A stretch of DNA of 64,000 nt. It comes from Thalassotalea_E sp964620605 (GTDB taxonomy: Bacteria; Pseudomonadota; Gammaproteobacteria; Enterobacterales; Alteromonadaceae). Shown in pieces: positions 44,078 to 53,586 of this stretch. The stretch lies in NCBI GenBank assembly GCA_964620605.1, contig CAZUHQ010000009.1:1-64000 (forward strand). The letters run 5' to 3'. The translations under genes were made by a program, and so were the position numbers. The notes under the pieces were generated by a model that worked only from the letters and a program-made list of their open reading frames with translations, did not search any database and was not told the origin of the DNA. Position 1 is the stretch's first letter; every line of letters starts with the position of its first letter.

Positions 44078-46420
44078 TCAACCAAATAATTTTTCAAACC
44101 AGGAAGGCTCCTTTTTCGGTTTTGCTGCTCCTTTAGAACAGGAATATTGATAGGCCAATCCAGTTTTTACTGCCGGATAATCGACGGTATTTTGACAATC
44201 AACCGCCATCGGATACCCGGTTTTTCGTTCAAAAGAAACCGCCTCAATACCATCTGGTATTTCACTCTCTTTATCAATGACACCGTAATGCGACATAAAC
44301 TCCGCAAATAGGGTCAAGGCGCCACTGCTGCCGGTAAATTCTGTCGCCTGATTATCATCACGCCCCAGCCAGACGGTGACTAAGTGTTTATTATCATAGC
44401 CAACAAACCAGCTATCTCGTTGATCATTAGTGGTACCGGTTTTACCGGCAACAACATGGTTTTTCAGCCGCCAAGTCAAAGATTTTGCCGTGCCATCAGT
44501 CGTGACATGAGTTAACGCAAAATCGGTTAGATAACTGGCCTGCTCGGAAAAATACGGGGTATTGGGTATCTGATGGCGATACAAGGTTTCCCCCTGCGCC
44601 GAGACAATTTTATCCACCACATGACTGTTAACAAAATAGCCTTGATTGGCAAATGGCAGATATAACTGATTAACCTGATACGGCGACATATTAATCGCCC
44701 CGAGCAGCATCGACGGGCGCAAGGTAATATCTTCATCAAAACCGAGCAAGTGGATGATATCGGCAATATTAGTTAAGCCGATTGCCATCCCTAAATTCAC
44801 CGTTGGAATATTAAGCGATTTTACCAAACTGTCGTGCAATGATACTTGACCTTGAAACTTGCCGTTATAGTTTTTTGGCCGCCAAACCTCACCGTTATCC
44901 ATCTCAAAACTTATCGGTGTATCATCTAACAGACTTCCCAGCTGATATTGTTGATAGCGCTCCAGCGCCGCAATGTAAATAGCCGGTTTGATCAAGGAGC
45001 CAATCGGGCGTTTAGCATTTAATGCCCGGTTAAAACCGGCATAACCGCTATTTTTGTCGCCAATTAGTGCTTTAATCTCCCCTGTATCTATGTCGGTCAC
45101 TAGCATTGCCGCCTGCAACGAATGTTGCTTATTTTTTGCAAGCTTTGCCAGTTGCTGCTCAACAGAGCTCTGTGCTAGCTGCTGGCTATAAGGAGAAAAC
45201 GTTGTGAACACTCTAATGCCGGATGCCTGTTCTTCAGGCAATAATAGTTCAGATAACTCACGTTTCACCAGTTGCAGATAGTTAGGATATTTTTGCTTGT
45301 TTTTGCGCAAACGGCGGGACTGACGAACAGACAAACTGGACTCAACCGCCGATAAGTACTCAGCTTTAGTTAAAAATTCCTGCTCAAACATTAATTTAAG
45401 CACCAGATCGCGACGTTTTTTTACCCGCCGCTGATAACGCCAGGGATCATAATAGCTCGGCCCTTTGATCACCCCGACTAATGTCGCCATTTGTTCATTC
45501 GTGAGCTGAGCGACACTTTTACCAAAATAAAACTCTGCCGCCAGACCAAAGCCATAAATGCCATTGGCAAAATGTTGTCCGAGATACACTTCATTAATAT
45601 AGGCTTCCAGTAATTGATCTTTGCTGTATCTGTATTCCAATAGCAGCGCCATAATCGCTTCATTAAGCTTACGCCACAGGGTTTTGTCCCGGGTCAAATA
45701 CATGTTCTTAACCAACTGCTGGGTTAAGGTGCTGCCACCTTGCACCGTGCGTCCGGCGCGCAAGTTATTATAGAGCGCCCGTAAAATACCAAGTGGCGAA
45801 ATCCCCGCATGGTGATAAAACTCACGATCTTCAACCAGTAATAAGGTATCTAATAATTTTTCCGGTACCGACTGCAATGGCACGAGTACCCGATCTTCCT
45901 TGTTTTTCGGCACGATACGAGCAATAAAATAAGGCTCCAGTTCAACTGCATCAACAATAACGTTATCCAGATACAGCTGACTGATCTTAGCAATTGCTTC
46001 CTGACCATCGACATCAATGGTAATAAGCTTGCTATCTTCCAGGCCAGAACCGAAATCAAACGGCCGTTGATAAATGATTATTCTGTGTTTCGATAGCGCA
46101 AACTCCCCCGGTTGCTGCGGTTTATTCACCCTTTGATAACCGGTCAGCAACAGCTCTTCTTTAAGGTGAGATAAGTTAATATCATCACCTAGCTCAAAGC
46201 GGGCAATTTTGCCATAAACCTGCACCGGCACTTGCCAGCGTTGACCTTCAAATTTCGCCACAACCTTGCTGTCGAGATACAAGGTATAAAAAGCGAGTAC
46301 GACCAAGGCTGTCACAAGCAATTTAATGCTGAAAATAAATAAACGGCGTTTTTTCGAGCTTATAGCTTGCTCAGGCACTTGCTTGGTAACAGTTTCTGCT
46401 GATCGTTTTTTCTTTACCAT
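44078..46420 (-). CDS. mrcB: Penicillin-binding protein 1B
   Basis: A bifunctional class A PBP of 780 residues building peptidoglycan. A short cytoplasmic tail and TM helix (about 28-50) precede a UB2H domain (about 60-145). The GT51 glycosyltransferase (about 175-345) has catalytic E197 in EDREF and the QGGSTLTQQLVKN block. The transpeptidase (about 430-740) has S475-x-x-K478 (GSLIKP), SLN and KTGT motifs. The C-terminus is somewhat shorter than in E. coli. Its partner LpoB is not in this window; the LpoA partner PBP1a is elsewhere. Confidence 0.96.
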   Translation of the reverse strand: MVKKKRSAETVTKQVPEQAISSKKRRLFIFSIKLLVTALVVLAFYTLYLDSKVVAKFEGQRWQVPVQVYGKIARFELGDDINLSHLKEELLLTGYQRVNKPQQPGEFALSKHRIIIYQRPFDFGSGLEDSKLITIDVDGQEAIAKISQLYLDNVIVDAVELEPYFIARIVPKNKEDRVLVPLQSVPEKLLDTLLLVEDREFYHHAGISPLGILRALYNNLRAGRTVQGGSTLTQQLVKNMYLTRDKTLWRKLNEAIMALLLEYRYSKDQLLEAYINEVYLGQHFANGIYGFGLAAEFYFGKSVAQLTNEQMATLVGVIKGPSYYDPWRYQRRVKKRRDLVLKLMFEQEFLTKAEYLSAVESSLSVRQSRRLRKNKQKYPNYLQLVKRELSELLLPEEQASGIRVFTTFSPYSQQLAQSSVEQQLAKLAKNKQHSLQAAMLVTDIDTGEIKALIGDKNSGYAGFNRALNAKRPIGSLIKPAIYIAALERYQQYQLGSLLDDTPISFEMDNGEVWRPKNYNGKFQGQVSLHDSLVKSLNIPTVNLGMAIGLTNIADIIHLLGFDEDITLRPSMLLGAINMSPYQVNQLYLPFANQGYFVNSHVVDKIVSAQGETLYRHQIPNTPYFSEQASYLTDFALTHVTTDGTAKSLTWRLKNHVVAGKTGTTNDQRDSWFVGYDNKHLVTVWLGRDDNQATEFTGSSGALTLFAEFMSHYGVIDKESEIPDGIEAVSFERKTGYPMAVDCQNTVDYPAVKTGLAYQYSCSKGAAKPKKEPSWFEKLFG

Positions 46421-46426
46421 TTATCG

Positions 46427-47491
46427 CTATTCTTTTGGCTGTTCAAGATCAGACACTTTATTAAATTCAGACTTAAGTCTCTGTCGATACTTAGCTTTCG
46501 CCAACTTCTGCATATCTTCAACTTTATCACTTTCATCAACAATTTCCCGGCCGATAAAAGTCTCAATGACATCTTCCAGCGTCACTATCCCCGCCATTTG
46601 GCCAAAATGATCTTCCACCAGGAAAATGTGCTCATTACGTTTAATAAACAAATCAAGTAACAGCAGTACTGGCAAGCTTTCTGACACTCGATGAAGCGGT
46701 TGCATAACAGCTTTAATTGCTTGTTGACCTTCGCCTTGACGTTCATGCTGGTATAACTGACTTTTAATCACCACACCAACAATATTGTCAGTTGTCGCTA
46801 AATACACTGGAATACGAGTAAAACTATCCGTCTGTTCATTATTTAACGCTTCACTGATAGTAAGATTTTGCTCGAGCGCATGAACAACACTTCTCGGGGT
46901 TAAAATATCCGCCGCTTTGACTTCTCGTAAAGTTAAAATATTTTCCACCAGTAAATTTTCTTGGCGAATAATCGAACCACCTTTATAACCCAAGGCGGTA
47001 AATGCCTTGATTTCTTCACGGCTAACAACATCTTTTTTGCGCTTGTTGAACATTCGAGTGATCAATGTAGAAAACCATACCAAGGGATACACCAGCTTAA
47101 CCAGAAAACTAATAACATAGGCACAAGGCAATGCCAGTGAACGCCAGAATTTCGCGCCGATAGTTTTCGGGATGATTTCAGAAAAATACAAAATTGCCAA
47201 TGTCAGCAAAAATGCGATCAGAGTTTCTTTTTCCTCACCAAAAACCCGAATCGCCTGGGCACCAACGCCGGCAGCGCCCATGGTATGAGCGAAAGTGTTT
47301 AAGATCAGGATACTAGAGATCGATTTATCTATGTTTTGCTTTACTTTCGCCAGCACCAAAGCGCCATGCGGCTTTTTCTTTTTCAGCTGCTCAATAAAAC
47401 TTGGTGTCACCGATAACAGCACGGCTTCTAACACTGAGCATAAAAAAGAAACGCCAATGGCAACCGTCAGATAAATAAGTAGTAATGTCAT
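46427..47491 (-). CDS. CNNM/DUF21-CBS membrane protein (CorB-like)
   Basis: A 354-residue inner-membrane protein of the CNNM family. DUF21 with about four hydrophobic segments fills residues 1-150, and a CBS pair follows at about 190-325 (LTPRSVVHALEQN, GIVTLEDVIETFIGREIVDE). The C-terminal CorC/HlyC domain of longer relatives is missing, which is common in this subgroup. Members are linked to magnesium efflux or resistance. It starts upstream of mrcB and ends seven bases before it, so the two are probably co-transcribed, an insertion relative to E. coli. Confidence 0.88.
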   Translation of the reverse strand: MTLLLIYLTVAIGVSFLCSVLEAVLLSVTPSFIEQLKKKKPHGALVLAKVKQNIDKSISSILILNTFAHTMGAAGVGAQAIRVFGEEKETLIAFLLTLAILYFSEIIPKTIGAKFWRSLALPCAYVISFLVKLVYPLVWFSTLITRMFNKRKKDVVSREEIKAFTALGYKGGSIIRQENLLVENILTLREVKAADILTPRSVVHALEQNLTISEALNNEQTDSFTRIPVYLATTDNIVGVVIKSQLYQHERQGEGQQAIKAVMQPLHRVSESLPVLLLLDLFIKRNEHIFLVEDHFGQMAGIVTLEDVIETFIGREIVDESDKVEDMQKLAKAKYRQRLKSEFNKVSDLEQPKE

Positions 47492-47543
47492 ATAATGTAT
47501 TTAAGATAACTGATAGCCAGATTGTAAACTATTTCACCTAAGA

Positions 47544-50054
47544 CTAAACCGTTAAATGCCTTTTAGTTTTATTGGTGGCTTTGGCATTTGCAGGATCGTC
47601 CGGCCAGTAATGTTTCGGGTATCTGGCCTTCATTTCTTTTTGCACTTCTTTGTAACTGCCTTGCCAGAAACCGGCCAGATCGCTGGTAATTTGGATCGGC
47701 CGCTGCGCCGGTGATAACAGTTCCATGGTTAAACTCACCCGATCTTTTCCCTGACCAACACCAGGGCTGACTTTCATGCCGTACACTTCCTGCATCGGCA
47801 ATGAGACGATCGGCGCCTGTTCCAAACTATAACGTATCGGACACTTGCGCCCGGTTGAACCAATAAAATAGCTCGGCGCTAAATTATCGAGTAACTGATG
47901 CTGTGAATAATCCAGCATAGCCAATAGCATGGCCGAAATATCCAGTTTATTAAGCTCAGCTTTAGTAAAAATACCGTTTAAAAAGGGCTGCAACCATAAT
48001 TCCAGGCTATTTAGCAATGCTGATTCACTGATATCAGGCAACTGGCTGTCTTGCTGCGTTTGATTAAGCCAGCGCCAACGCAATACTAATTCCTGATCCT
48101 GCGTTTGCCAGTTCAAAAAACTCAAGCCATATTTGTCAATTTGCTCAAGCCACACTTTTGCTGCCTGTTGCTCACTGATACTAGCTTTAATATTGTTTTG
48201 CTCAATAATTATGCCGCCGAGCTTTTTCTGGCTAACCGCGATAATTCGCTCACTGTCAGCCTGGTATGCGCATACTTGTTGCTTGGTCTCTGCCACTAGC
48301 TGCCAACTTCGCAGCAAATTAACATCAACCGCTGCCGCCAGCCGGATTTGCAATTTACCGCGATAGGCAGAAATCACAGCCGCCACCAGGTATTCTTCAT
48401 TAATTAAAGAATCTTGCAGCGCCAGCTGCAAACCTTTGCCGTAACTGGCAAGGTATTCGCCATCTTGCTTTCGACGTTTGGCAAGCCGTTCAGGATAAGC
48501 GAGAAACAGCAAGCTGCCGGTTTTATCCAACGGCAATCGCTCTACCACTTTAATATTCGCTACTTTAGCCAGGCGTTTTGCCTGTTGGACAAGTTGCCGA
48601 TGGTGGTAATTTTTGCTAAGCACTAATAGCTGTAGCCGCTGATTAATATTGCTATTATCCTCGGCCTGTTCACGGTTAAAAATATCTCGCTCTTCCAATA
48701 ATGCCGTGAGCAAACAGGCTAAATAAGCTAACCCCAAGCACTGATAATCCTGCTCAAGCTCCTTGGCGCAAATAATCATGTGAGCAAAGCGAGGATGACA
48801 AGGTAATTTTGCCAGCTGCGTGCCATGCTCAGTAAGTCTGCGCTTACTATCAATTGCATTGATATCTGATAACGCCTGCCAGGCAATACTTTCACTTATT
48901 GGGCTAGGTAAATCTAACAGCGGCAAGTCGCTCAAGCGGGTCACTCCCCAACGCGCAGCTTCGATAACCAGTGGCAGAATATCCGCCTGGTTAATCGGCA
49001 AATCACTTTGGCTGCTGCGCCGTTGGAATTCTTCTTCAGCAAATAACCTAATGCAAGTACCTTCAACAAGCCGCCCGGCTCGACCAGTGCGCTGAATAGC
49101 AGAAGATTTGGCAATATTGCGCTGCACCAGTTTATTGGTGAGCGTGCTTTCGTCATAAATCGCGACTTTTTCCAAGCCACTGTCGATTACTAAGTTGATG
49201 CCGTCAATAGTTAAGCTGGTTTCGGCAATATTGGTGGCAAGCACGATTTTCCGAGCACCATCCTTACAAGGCGCAATTGCCCGTTGCTGCTCGTTAAGAG
49301 TAAGATCGCCATAAAGCGGGCAAACCAAAAGCTTATCAGATGCCAGGTCGGCTAACTGCTCGGCCAAATAGCGAATATCCCCACTGCCGGGCAAAAATAT
49401 TAAAACCGAACCAGCGTATTCGTTAAGGCTTTGCTTAAGCACTTTAAGCAGATGCTCGCGCCACAAACGCGTATTCGCCGGGGGGCGATAGCATAGCTTT
49501 ACCGGAAAACTCCGCCCCTGGCTGCTCAGCGATACCGCATCGGGTAAAGCCTGCTGTAACTCATTGCTGGCGATGGTTGCAGACATTAAAATCAGGGTTA
49601 ATGCTTCATGCAATCCCTGCTGAATATCACGCGCCAGAGCAAACGCCAGATCCGCCTGTAAGGAACGCTCATGAAATTCATCAAGGATAACAACACTAGC
49701 CTCTGCAAACTCAGGATCATTTTGCATGATTTGCACTAAGATGCCTTCAGTCACTACTTCCAAACGAGTTTGACTAGAGGTTTTAGTCTCGTTACGTAAT
49801 CGATACCCTACCGACTGACCAACAGATTCGCCAAGCTGCCGCGCTAAATAATTAGCGATATTTTTCACCGCTACTCTGCGCGGTTGTAGCAAATAAATTT
49901 TACCGGAGATATTGGCACTTTCTTCTAATAACCATAATGGCAGCCGGGTAGACTTCCCTGCTCCAGGCTCTGCTGAAAGTATCAAAGTATTGTGCTGTGT
50001 AATGGCGAGAAGAAAATCCGATTTAATCGCATCTATGGGAAGAGCTGAAGACAT
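47544..50054 (-). CDS. hrpB: ATP-dependent RNA helicase HrpB
   Basis: A DEAH-type helicase of 836 residues. Walker A is SAEPGAGKSTRLPLW, motif II is DEFH (VILDEFHERS), motif III is SAT (LMSAT) and motif VI is QRTGRAGR. Helicase and ratchet domains are followed by the HrpB-specific C-terminal domain (about 690-825). The exact cellular role is not known. Its placement next to mrcB and near thpR matches E. coli. Confidence 0.96.
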   Translation of the reverse strand: MSSALPIDAIKSDFLLAITQHNTLILSAEPGAGKSTRLPLWLLEESANISGKIYLLQPRRVAVKNIANYLARQLGESVGQSVGYRLRNETKTSSQTRLEVVTEGILVQIMQNDPEFAEASVVILDEFHERSLQADLAFALARDIQQGLHEALTLILMSATIASNELQQALPDAVSLSSQGRSFPVKLCYRPPANTRLWREHLLKVLKQSLNEYAGSVLIFLPGSGDIRYLAEQLADLASDKLLVCPLYGDLTLNEQQRAIAPCKDGARKIVLATNIAETSLTIDGINLVIDSGLEKVAIYDESTLTNKLVQRNIAKSSAIQRTGRAGRLVEGTCIRLFAEEEFQRRSSQSDLPINQADILPLVIEAARWGVTRLSDLPLLDLPSPISESIAWQALSDINAIDSKRRLTEHGTQLAKLPCHPRFAHMIICAKELEQDYQCLGLAYLACLLTALLEERDIFNREQAEDNSNINQRLQLLVLSKNYHHRQLVQQAKRLAKVANIKVVERLPLDKTGSLLFLAYPERLAKRRKQDGEYLASYGKGLQLALQDSLINEEYLVAAVISAYRGKLQIRLAAAVDVNLLRSWQLVAETKQQVCAYQADSERIIAVSQKKLGGIIIEQNNIKASISEQQAAKVWLEQIDKYGLSFLNWQTQDQELVLRWRWLNQTQQDSQLPDISESALLNSLELWLQPFLNGIFTKAELNKLDISAMLLAMLDYSQHQLLDNLAPSYFIGSTGRKCPIRYSLEQAPIVSLPMQEVYGMKVSPGVGQGKDRVSLTMELLSPAQRPIQITSDLAGFWQGSYKEVQKEMKARYPKHYWPDDPANAKATNKTKRHLTV

Positions 50055-50222
50055 AGTTTAGCTAACTTTGGTTGGGATTAAGCCAATTTTAAATGAAAAC
50101 AGTTAATCATCAAAGTAACCTTAGCTAGATATATCACCAAAAAACAACCATAGTAAGCGTTAACTTTTCATCAAGCTTAACTAATGTATGATGCTCTAAT
50201 AACGCACGATAAATACAATCAC

Positions 50223-50759
50223 ATGAAACGTTTATTTTTCGCATTAGATGTTAATAATTCAGATAAAGAGGCCATAGCATTATGGCGCAAACAACACCTC
50301 TCACTGGCAGCAAAACCGGTAAACAGTGAAAACTTTCATATCACACTGGCATTTTTAGGCATGATTGATGACGAGCAACAACAGATGTTAATCGATTTTT
50401 GCGATCAACAGTTTTTGCCGTTCACCTCACCAACAGAAAAACAATTTACTATTCATTGTGATCTCTTGGGCTTATTTAAAAAAGCCAAAGTGCTATACCT
50501 TGGCTGCCAACACTTTCCCGAGCCTTTGATAGCACTTGCCGACCTGTTATCGCAACAAGCGATGAATTCAGGCATAGCTCAGGAACATCGCCCATATCAT
50601 CCACATGTAACTATCTTTCGAAAAGCCAAATTATTAGCAAAAAATTTGCAACCTCAGCTCAACTTATCTATCAATAGCTTTAGCTTATACCATTCACAAC
50701 CAACGCCAGATGGCGTTAACTATATCCCATTAAAAACTTGGTCGTTAGTGCAAAGGTAA
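50223..50759 (+). CDS. thpR: RNA 2',3'-cyclic phosphodiesterase
   Basis: A 2H phosphoesterase-family enzyme (LigT/ThpR) that opens 2',3'-cyclic phosphates on RNA. I choose ATG 50223 (MKRLFFALDV), giving 178 residues like the E. coli enzyme, rather than the longer frame from 50184. Both catalytic motifs are intact: H39-x-T41 in FHITLAF and H128-x-T130 in HPHVTI. It is divergent from hrpB. Confidence 0.94.
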   Translation: MKRLFFALDVNNSDKEAIALWRKQHLSLAAKPVNSENFHITLAFLGMIDDEQQQMLIDFCDQQFLPFTSPTEKQFTIHCDLLGLFKKAKVLYLGCQHFPEPLIALADLLSQQAMNSGIAQEHRPYHPHVTIFRKAKLLAKNLQPQLNLSINSFSLYHSQPTPDGVNYIPLKTWSLVQR

Positions 50760-50871
50760 CCTATTGTATTTTAAAAAGTTAAAAACTTGAAAGTTAGGAA
50801 AAACCTGCTTACTTGGCAAGTAAACAAATTATTGCTACTAATAGTTCCCTTTTTTATTAAAGAGAGTCAAG

Positions 50872-51288
50872 ATGAAATTAGCAGCACACGGAAGCTACCA
50901 AATCAAATCAGATGACAATATTTTGCTTGTTGATGCTCATGGCCCATTTAATGAAGTAACCACACAAGCCTATGTACAAGAAATGTATCAGGCCTGTAAT
51001 AACTTTGCCGGTAAAACCTGGGGAATTTTAGTGACCTTTTACGGCAACAGCATTTTTACCCCGGACGCCGAACAGGCAATAATTGAAATTACCCGCTATC
51101 GCATGGAGCGAGGGATGATTGCCAATGCCAGCGTCATCATCAACAGTAATACTGCCGATGTTCAACAAATGCAGCTTAGACGCATCTACCAAAACTGCAA
51201 CTTACCATTTCATGTTTTTAGTGATATTGAAAGCGCTAAAAACTGGTTAGTCAGCTATATCGAAGACAATGAAATGGTGACTAGCTAA
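50872..51288 (+). CDS. Hypothetical protein, STAS/SpoIIAA-like
   Basis: A soluble protein of 138 residues without a signal peptide. The alternating strands and helices (ILLVDAHGPFNEVTTQAYVQ, GILVTFYGNSIFTPDAEQAI, SAKNWLVSYI) resemble the SpoIIAA/STAS-like fold of small uncharacterised marine proteins. No conserved phosphorylatable Ser is obvious. It is preceded by AAAGAGAG and ends at a terminator, so it forms its own unit. Function unknown. Confidence 0.75.
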   Translation: MKLAAHGSYQIKSDDNILLVDAHGPFNEVTTQAYVQEMYQACNNFAGKTWGILVTFYGNSIFTPDAEQAIIEITRYRMERGMIANASVIINSNTADVQQMQLRRIYQNCNLPFHVFSDIESAKNWLVSYIEDNEMVTS

Positions 51289-51308
51289 ATCACGATAGTT
51301 CATTTACT

Positions 51309-51340
51309 AAAAGGGCCTAACCAATGGTTAGACCCTTTTT
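51309..51340. terminator. Bidirectional terminator between STAS-like gene and pepB
   Basis: AAAAGGGcCTAACC / GGTTAGaCCCTTTT pairs with one internal mismatch and an AAT loop, with A and T runs on both sides. It serves two convergent genes. Confidence 0.85.
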
Positions 51341-51350
51341 ATATAAATGA

Positions 51351-52640
51351 CTAGCGGATCAATTCAGCAATGGTGGCAATACCAAGCCCGGTAGCTCCTG
51401 CGGCCCATAGCTCGTTAGCGGAACCATTATAGGCACCAGCCAAATCAAAATGCAGCCAGCCCTTACCGTCATTTTCGACAAAGCGTGATAAAAAACCTGC
51501 TGCGTTACTGGCACCACCGGCTCCCCCACCTTTTTGGGTACGACTATTGGCGGTATCAGCAAAAGCTGAAGGGCATTTTGCCTGATGCCATGGAGCTAAC
51601 GGCAGCTGCCATATTGGCTCATTAACTATGCTGGCAGTAAGTCGGGCTTTTTTTGCCAGTTCATTATCCAGGGCAAACAGCGCGGTATAATCGCCACCGG
51701 TTGCCATCACAGCTGCGCCGGTTAACGTTGCAGCATCAATGATCATTTCAGGTTTGCTTTCAGCTGCTAATAATAGACCATCCGCCAGTACTATTCGCCC
51801 TTCCGCATCGGTATTGGCGACCTCACAAGTGACGCCATTTTTGTAAGTAATAATGTCACTAAGTTTATAGGCATTATTTGAGATCATATTTTCAGCACAA
51901 CATAAGATCAGTTTCACCCTGTGCTTTAATCCTTGACGGATAGCTAACGCTAACGCTCCGGCAACCACGGCAGCACCGCCCATATCCGCTTTCATATCAA
52001 ACATCCCGGCACTGGATTTAATACTGTAACCACCACTGTCAAAAGTAATGCCTTTGCCTACTAAACAGGCTTTTATCGGAGCGTCTTTATCCTGAGTGGG
52101 ATTAAAATCTAGCTCTAACAAACAAGGCGGATTAATACTGCCCTTGCCAACATTATGAATCCCCAGCCAGCCCTGAGTGGCCAGTTCGTCACCACAAATA
52201 AGTGTACTGGAAACATAAGCAGGTGCCTGCGCGGTTAAATAATCAATCGCCGCTTGAGCTAGCTGTTGTGGTGGCAATTGGGCTGGCGTATGATTGGTTA
52301 AATCTCGTGCCCAGGAAAACACAGCCAACTTATCGTTTAAGCGATTAATATCGTCGCTGTTACCGGTAAATTCAATATTGCATAACTTGCCGACGCAGGT
52401 AAATCCTAAAGCAAATGCCCATTGTCGCTCAAGCTCCCATTGCTCACCAATAAGTTTTGCATGTTCAACACCAAGCTTTTCAATGCTGCGCGCCGCGGCT
52501 TGAATTTGACGCAAAACAAACTCATTATCCTGTTTTAGGTAAATATAGATAATGTCGCCGACGAGCTGGACTAATTTATCCTGCTGCCAATTATTGCTTG
52601 GTTGTTCAAAGGTTAACTGAATTGAAGCCACTTGTGTCAT
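51351..52640 (-). CDS. pepB: Peptidase B (M17 leucyl aminopeptidase family)
   Basis: A 429-residue cytosolic metallo-aminopeptidase. The M17 signature NTDAEGRIVLADGL is exact. The zinc/manganese site block is present (GKGITFDSGGYSIKSSAGMF, then MKADMGGAA). Its length matches E. coli PepB (427) rather than PepA (503), and the short N-domain also fits PepB. In E. coli pepB sits near isc genes, so this location differs. Confidence 0.9.
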   Translation of the reverse strand: MTQVASIQLTFEQPSNNWQQDKLVQLVGDIIYIYLKQDNEFVLRQIQAAARSIEKLGVEHAKLIGEQWELERQWAFALGFTCVGKLCNIEFTGNSDDINRLNDKLAVFSWARDLTNHTPAQLPPQQLAQAAIDYLTAQAPAYVSSTLICGDELATQGWLGIHNVGKGSINPPCLLELDFNPTQDKDAPIKACLVGKGITFDSGGYSIKSSAGMFDMKADMGGAAVVAGALALAIRQGLKHRVKLILCCAENMISNNAYKLSDIITYKNGVTCEVANTDAEGRIVLADGLLLAAESKPEMIIDAATLTGAAVMATGGDYTALFALDNELAKKARLTASIVNEPIWQLPLAPWHQAKCPSAFADTANSRTQKGGGAGGASNAAGFLSRFVENDGKGWLHFDLAGAYNGSANELWAAGATGLGIATIAELIR

Positions 52641-52823
52641 TGGAGTTTTGCCTTGAGAAAAGTTTAGTTAAATCATATTGTATCAGCTATTAAGATGCAC
52701 GGTAAAAAGCTCTGTAAAAAATACCAATCAGATATTTTTAACTAAGCTCTTGAATTCACTTCATCAAAACATGATATCTAACAGAAGAAAATTAAAGCTC
52801 ATTTATTAACGTAAGGAAACGCT

Positions 52824-53189
52824 ATGCCAAGAAAATACACCTTTTTTGTCCATATGAATGCCACTAAACAATGGTTATCTCTTAGCAGGGAAGCACGACA
52901 AGACTACTTTGACACCACAATTAGTGAAATATTTTCCCGTTATCCCAGCGTTTCGGTGCGCCTGTATGACGCGGAAGCCTTTACCACCAAATGCAGCGAT
53001 ATCGCGGTGTATGAAACTGAGAACATTCAGGATTATTACTTTTTAATCGATGCACTAAGAGACAGTAAAATATTTACAGTGCCTTATTTTGAAATTGTTG
53101 ATATTTTTCCAGCCATCGAAGAGGGTTTTAACGAATATCAAGCCAGTCTGACCAATAAAACAAGCAATAGCCAGGAGTTAACAAGATGA
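52824..53189 (+). CDS. Darcynin-family protein
   Basis: A 121-residue cytosolic protein matching the darcynin family pattern FVHMNATKQWLSLSREAR, SVRLYDAEAF and YFEIVDIFPAIEEGF. The family has no proven function; it shows a ferredoxin-like dimeric barrel pattern. A GTAAGGAAACG ribosome site lies before the ATG. Its last four bases overlap the tautomerase start (ATGA), so the two are translated together and probably act together. Confidence 0.82.
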   Translation: MPRKYTFFVHMNATKQWLSLSREARQDYFDTTISEIFSRYPSVSVRLYDAEAFTTKCSDIAVYETENIQDYYFLIDALRDSKIFTVPYFEIVDIFPAIEEGFNEYQASLTNKTSNSQELTR

Positions 53190-53572
53190 TCGTCGTTTAT
53201 GGCATCAAAGAACACTTAAATCCAATTAAAGCCAAATTATCTGAGGTTATTCATGGCTGTATGCAGTCAGTACTCGGCATGCCTGAAGATAAGCGCGCCC
53301 ATCGTTTTATCTCATTAGCAAAAGAAGATTTTTATTACCCCGGCGGGCGCTCAGACGCTTATACAGTAATCGAAATCAACATGATGGCAGGACGTCAGCC
53401 AAAAACCCAAAAAGCCCTGATCAAAGCCCTGTTCAGCGAAATAGAAAGTCAGCTGGCAATATCACCCATCGATATCGAAATAACCATTAAAGAACAAGCG
53501 CCCTATCAATGGGGATTTCGCGGCATCACGGGTGATGAAGTGAAAGGCCTTAACTATAAAATCAATGTTTAG
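53186..53572 (+). CDS. Tautomerase-family protein lacking Pro at position 2
   Basis: A 128-residue protein of the tautomerase superfamily (PF14552-like; LSEVIHGCMQSVLGMPEDKR, YTVIEINMMAGRQPKTQKAL). The catalytic residue of true tautomerases is Pro directly after the initiator Met. Here the N-terminus is MIVVYG, so classical tautomerase chemistry is unlikely. Residues HRF and GFRGITGDE near the C-terminus look like subfamily features. It is coupled to the darcynin gene; sfsA follows 14 bases later. Confidence 0.8.
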   Translation: MIVVYGIKEHLNPIKAKLSEVIHGCMQSVLGMPEDKRAHRFISLAKEDFYYPGGRSDAYTVIEINMMAGRQPKTQKALIKALFSEIESQLAISPIDIEITIKEQAPYQWGFRGITGDEVKGLNYKINV

Positions 53573-53586
53573 TATTTGAGTTCTCG

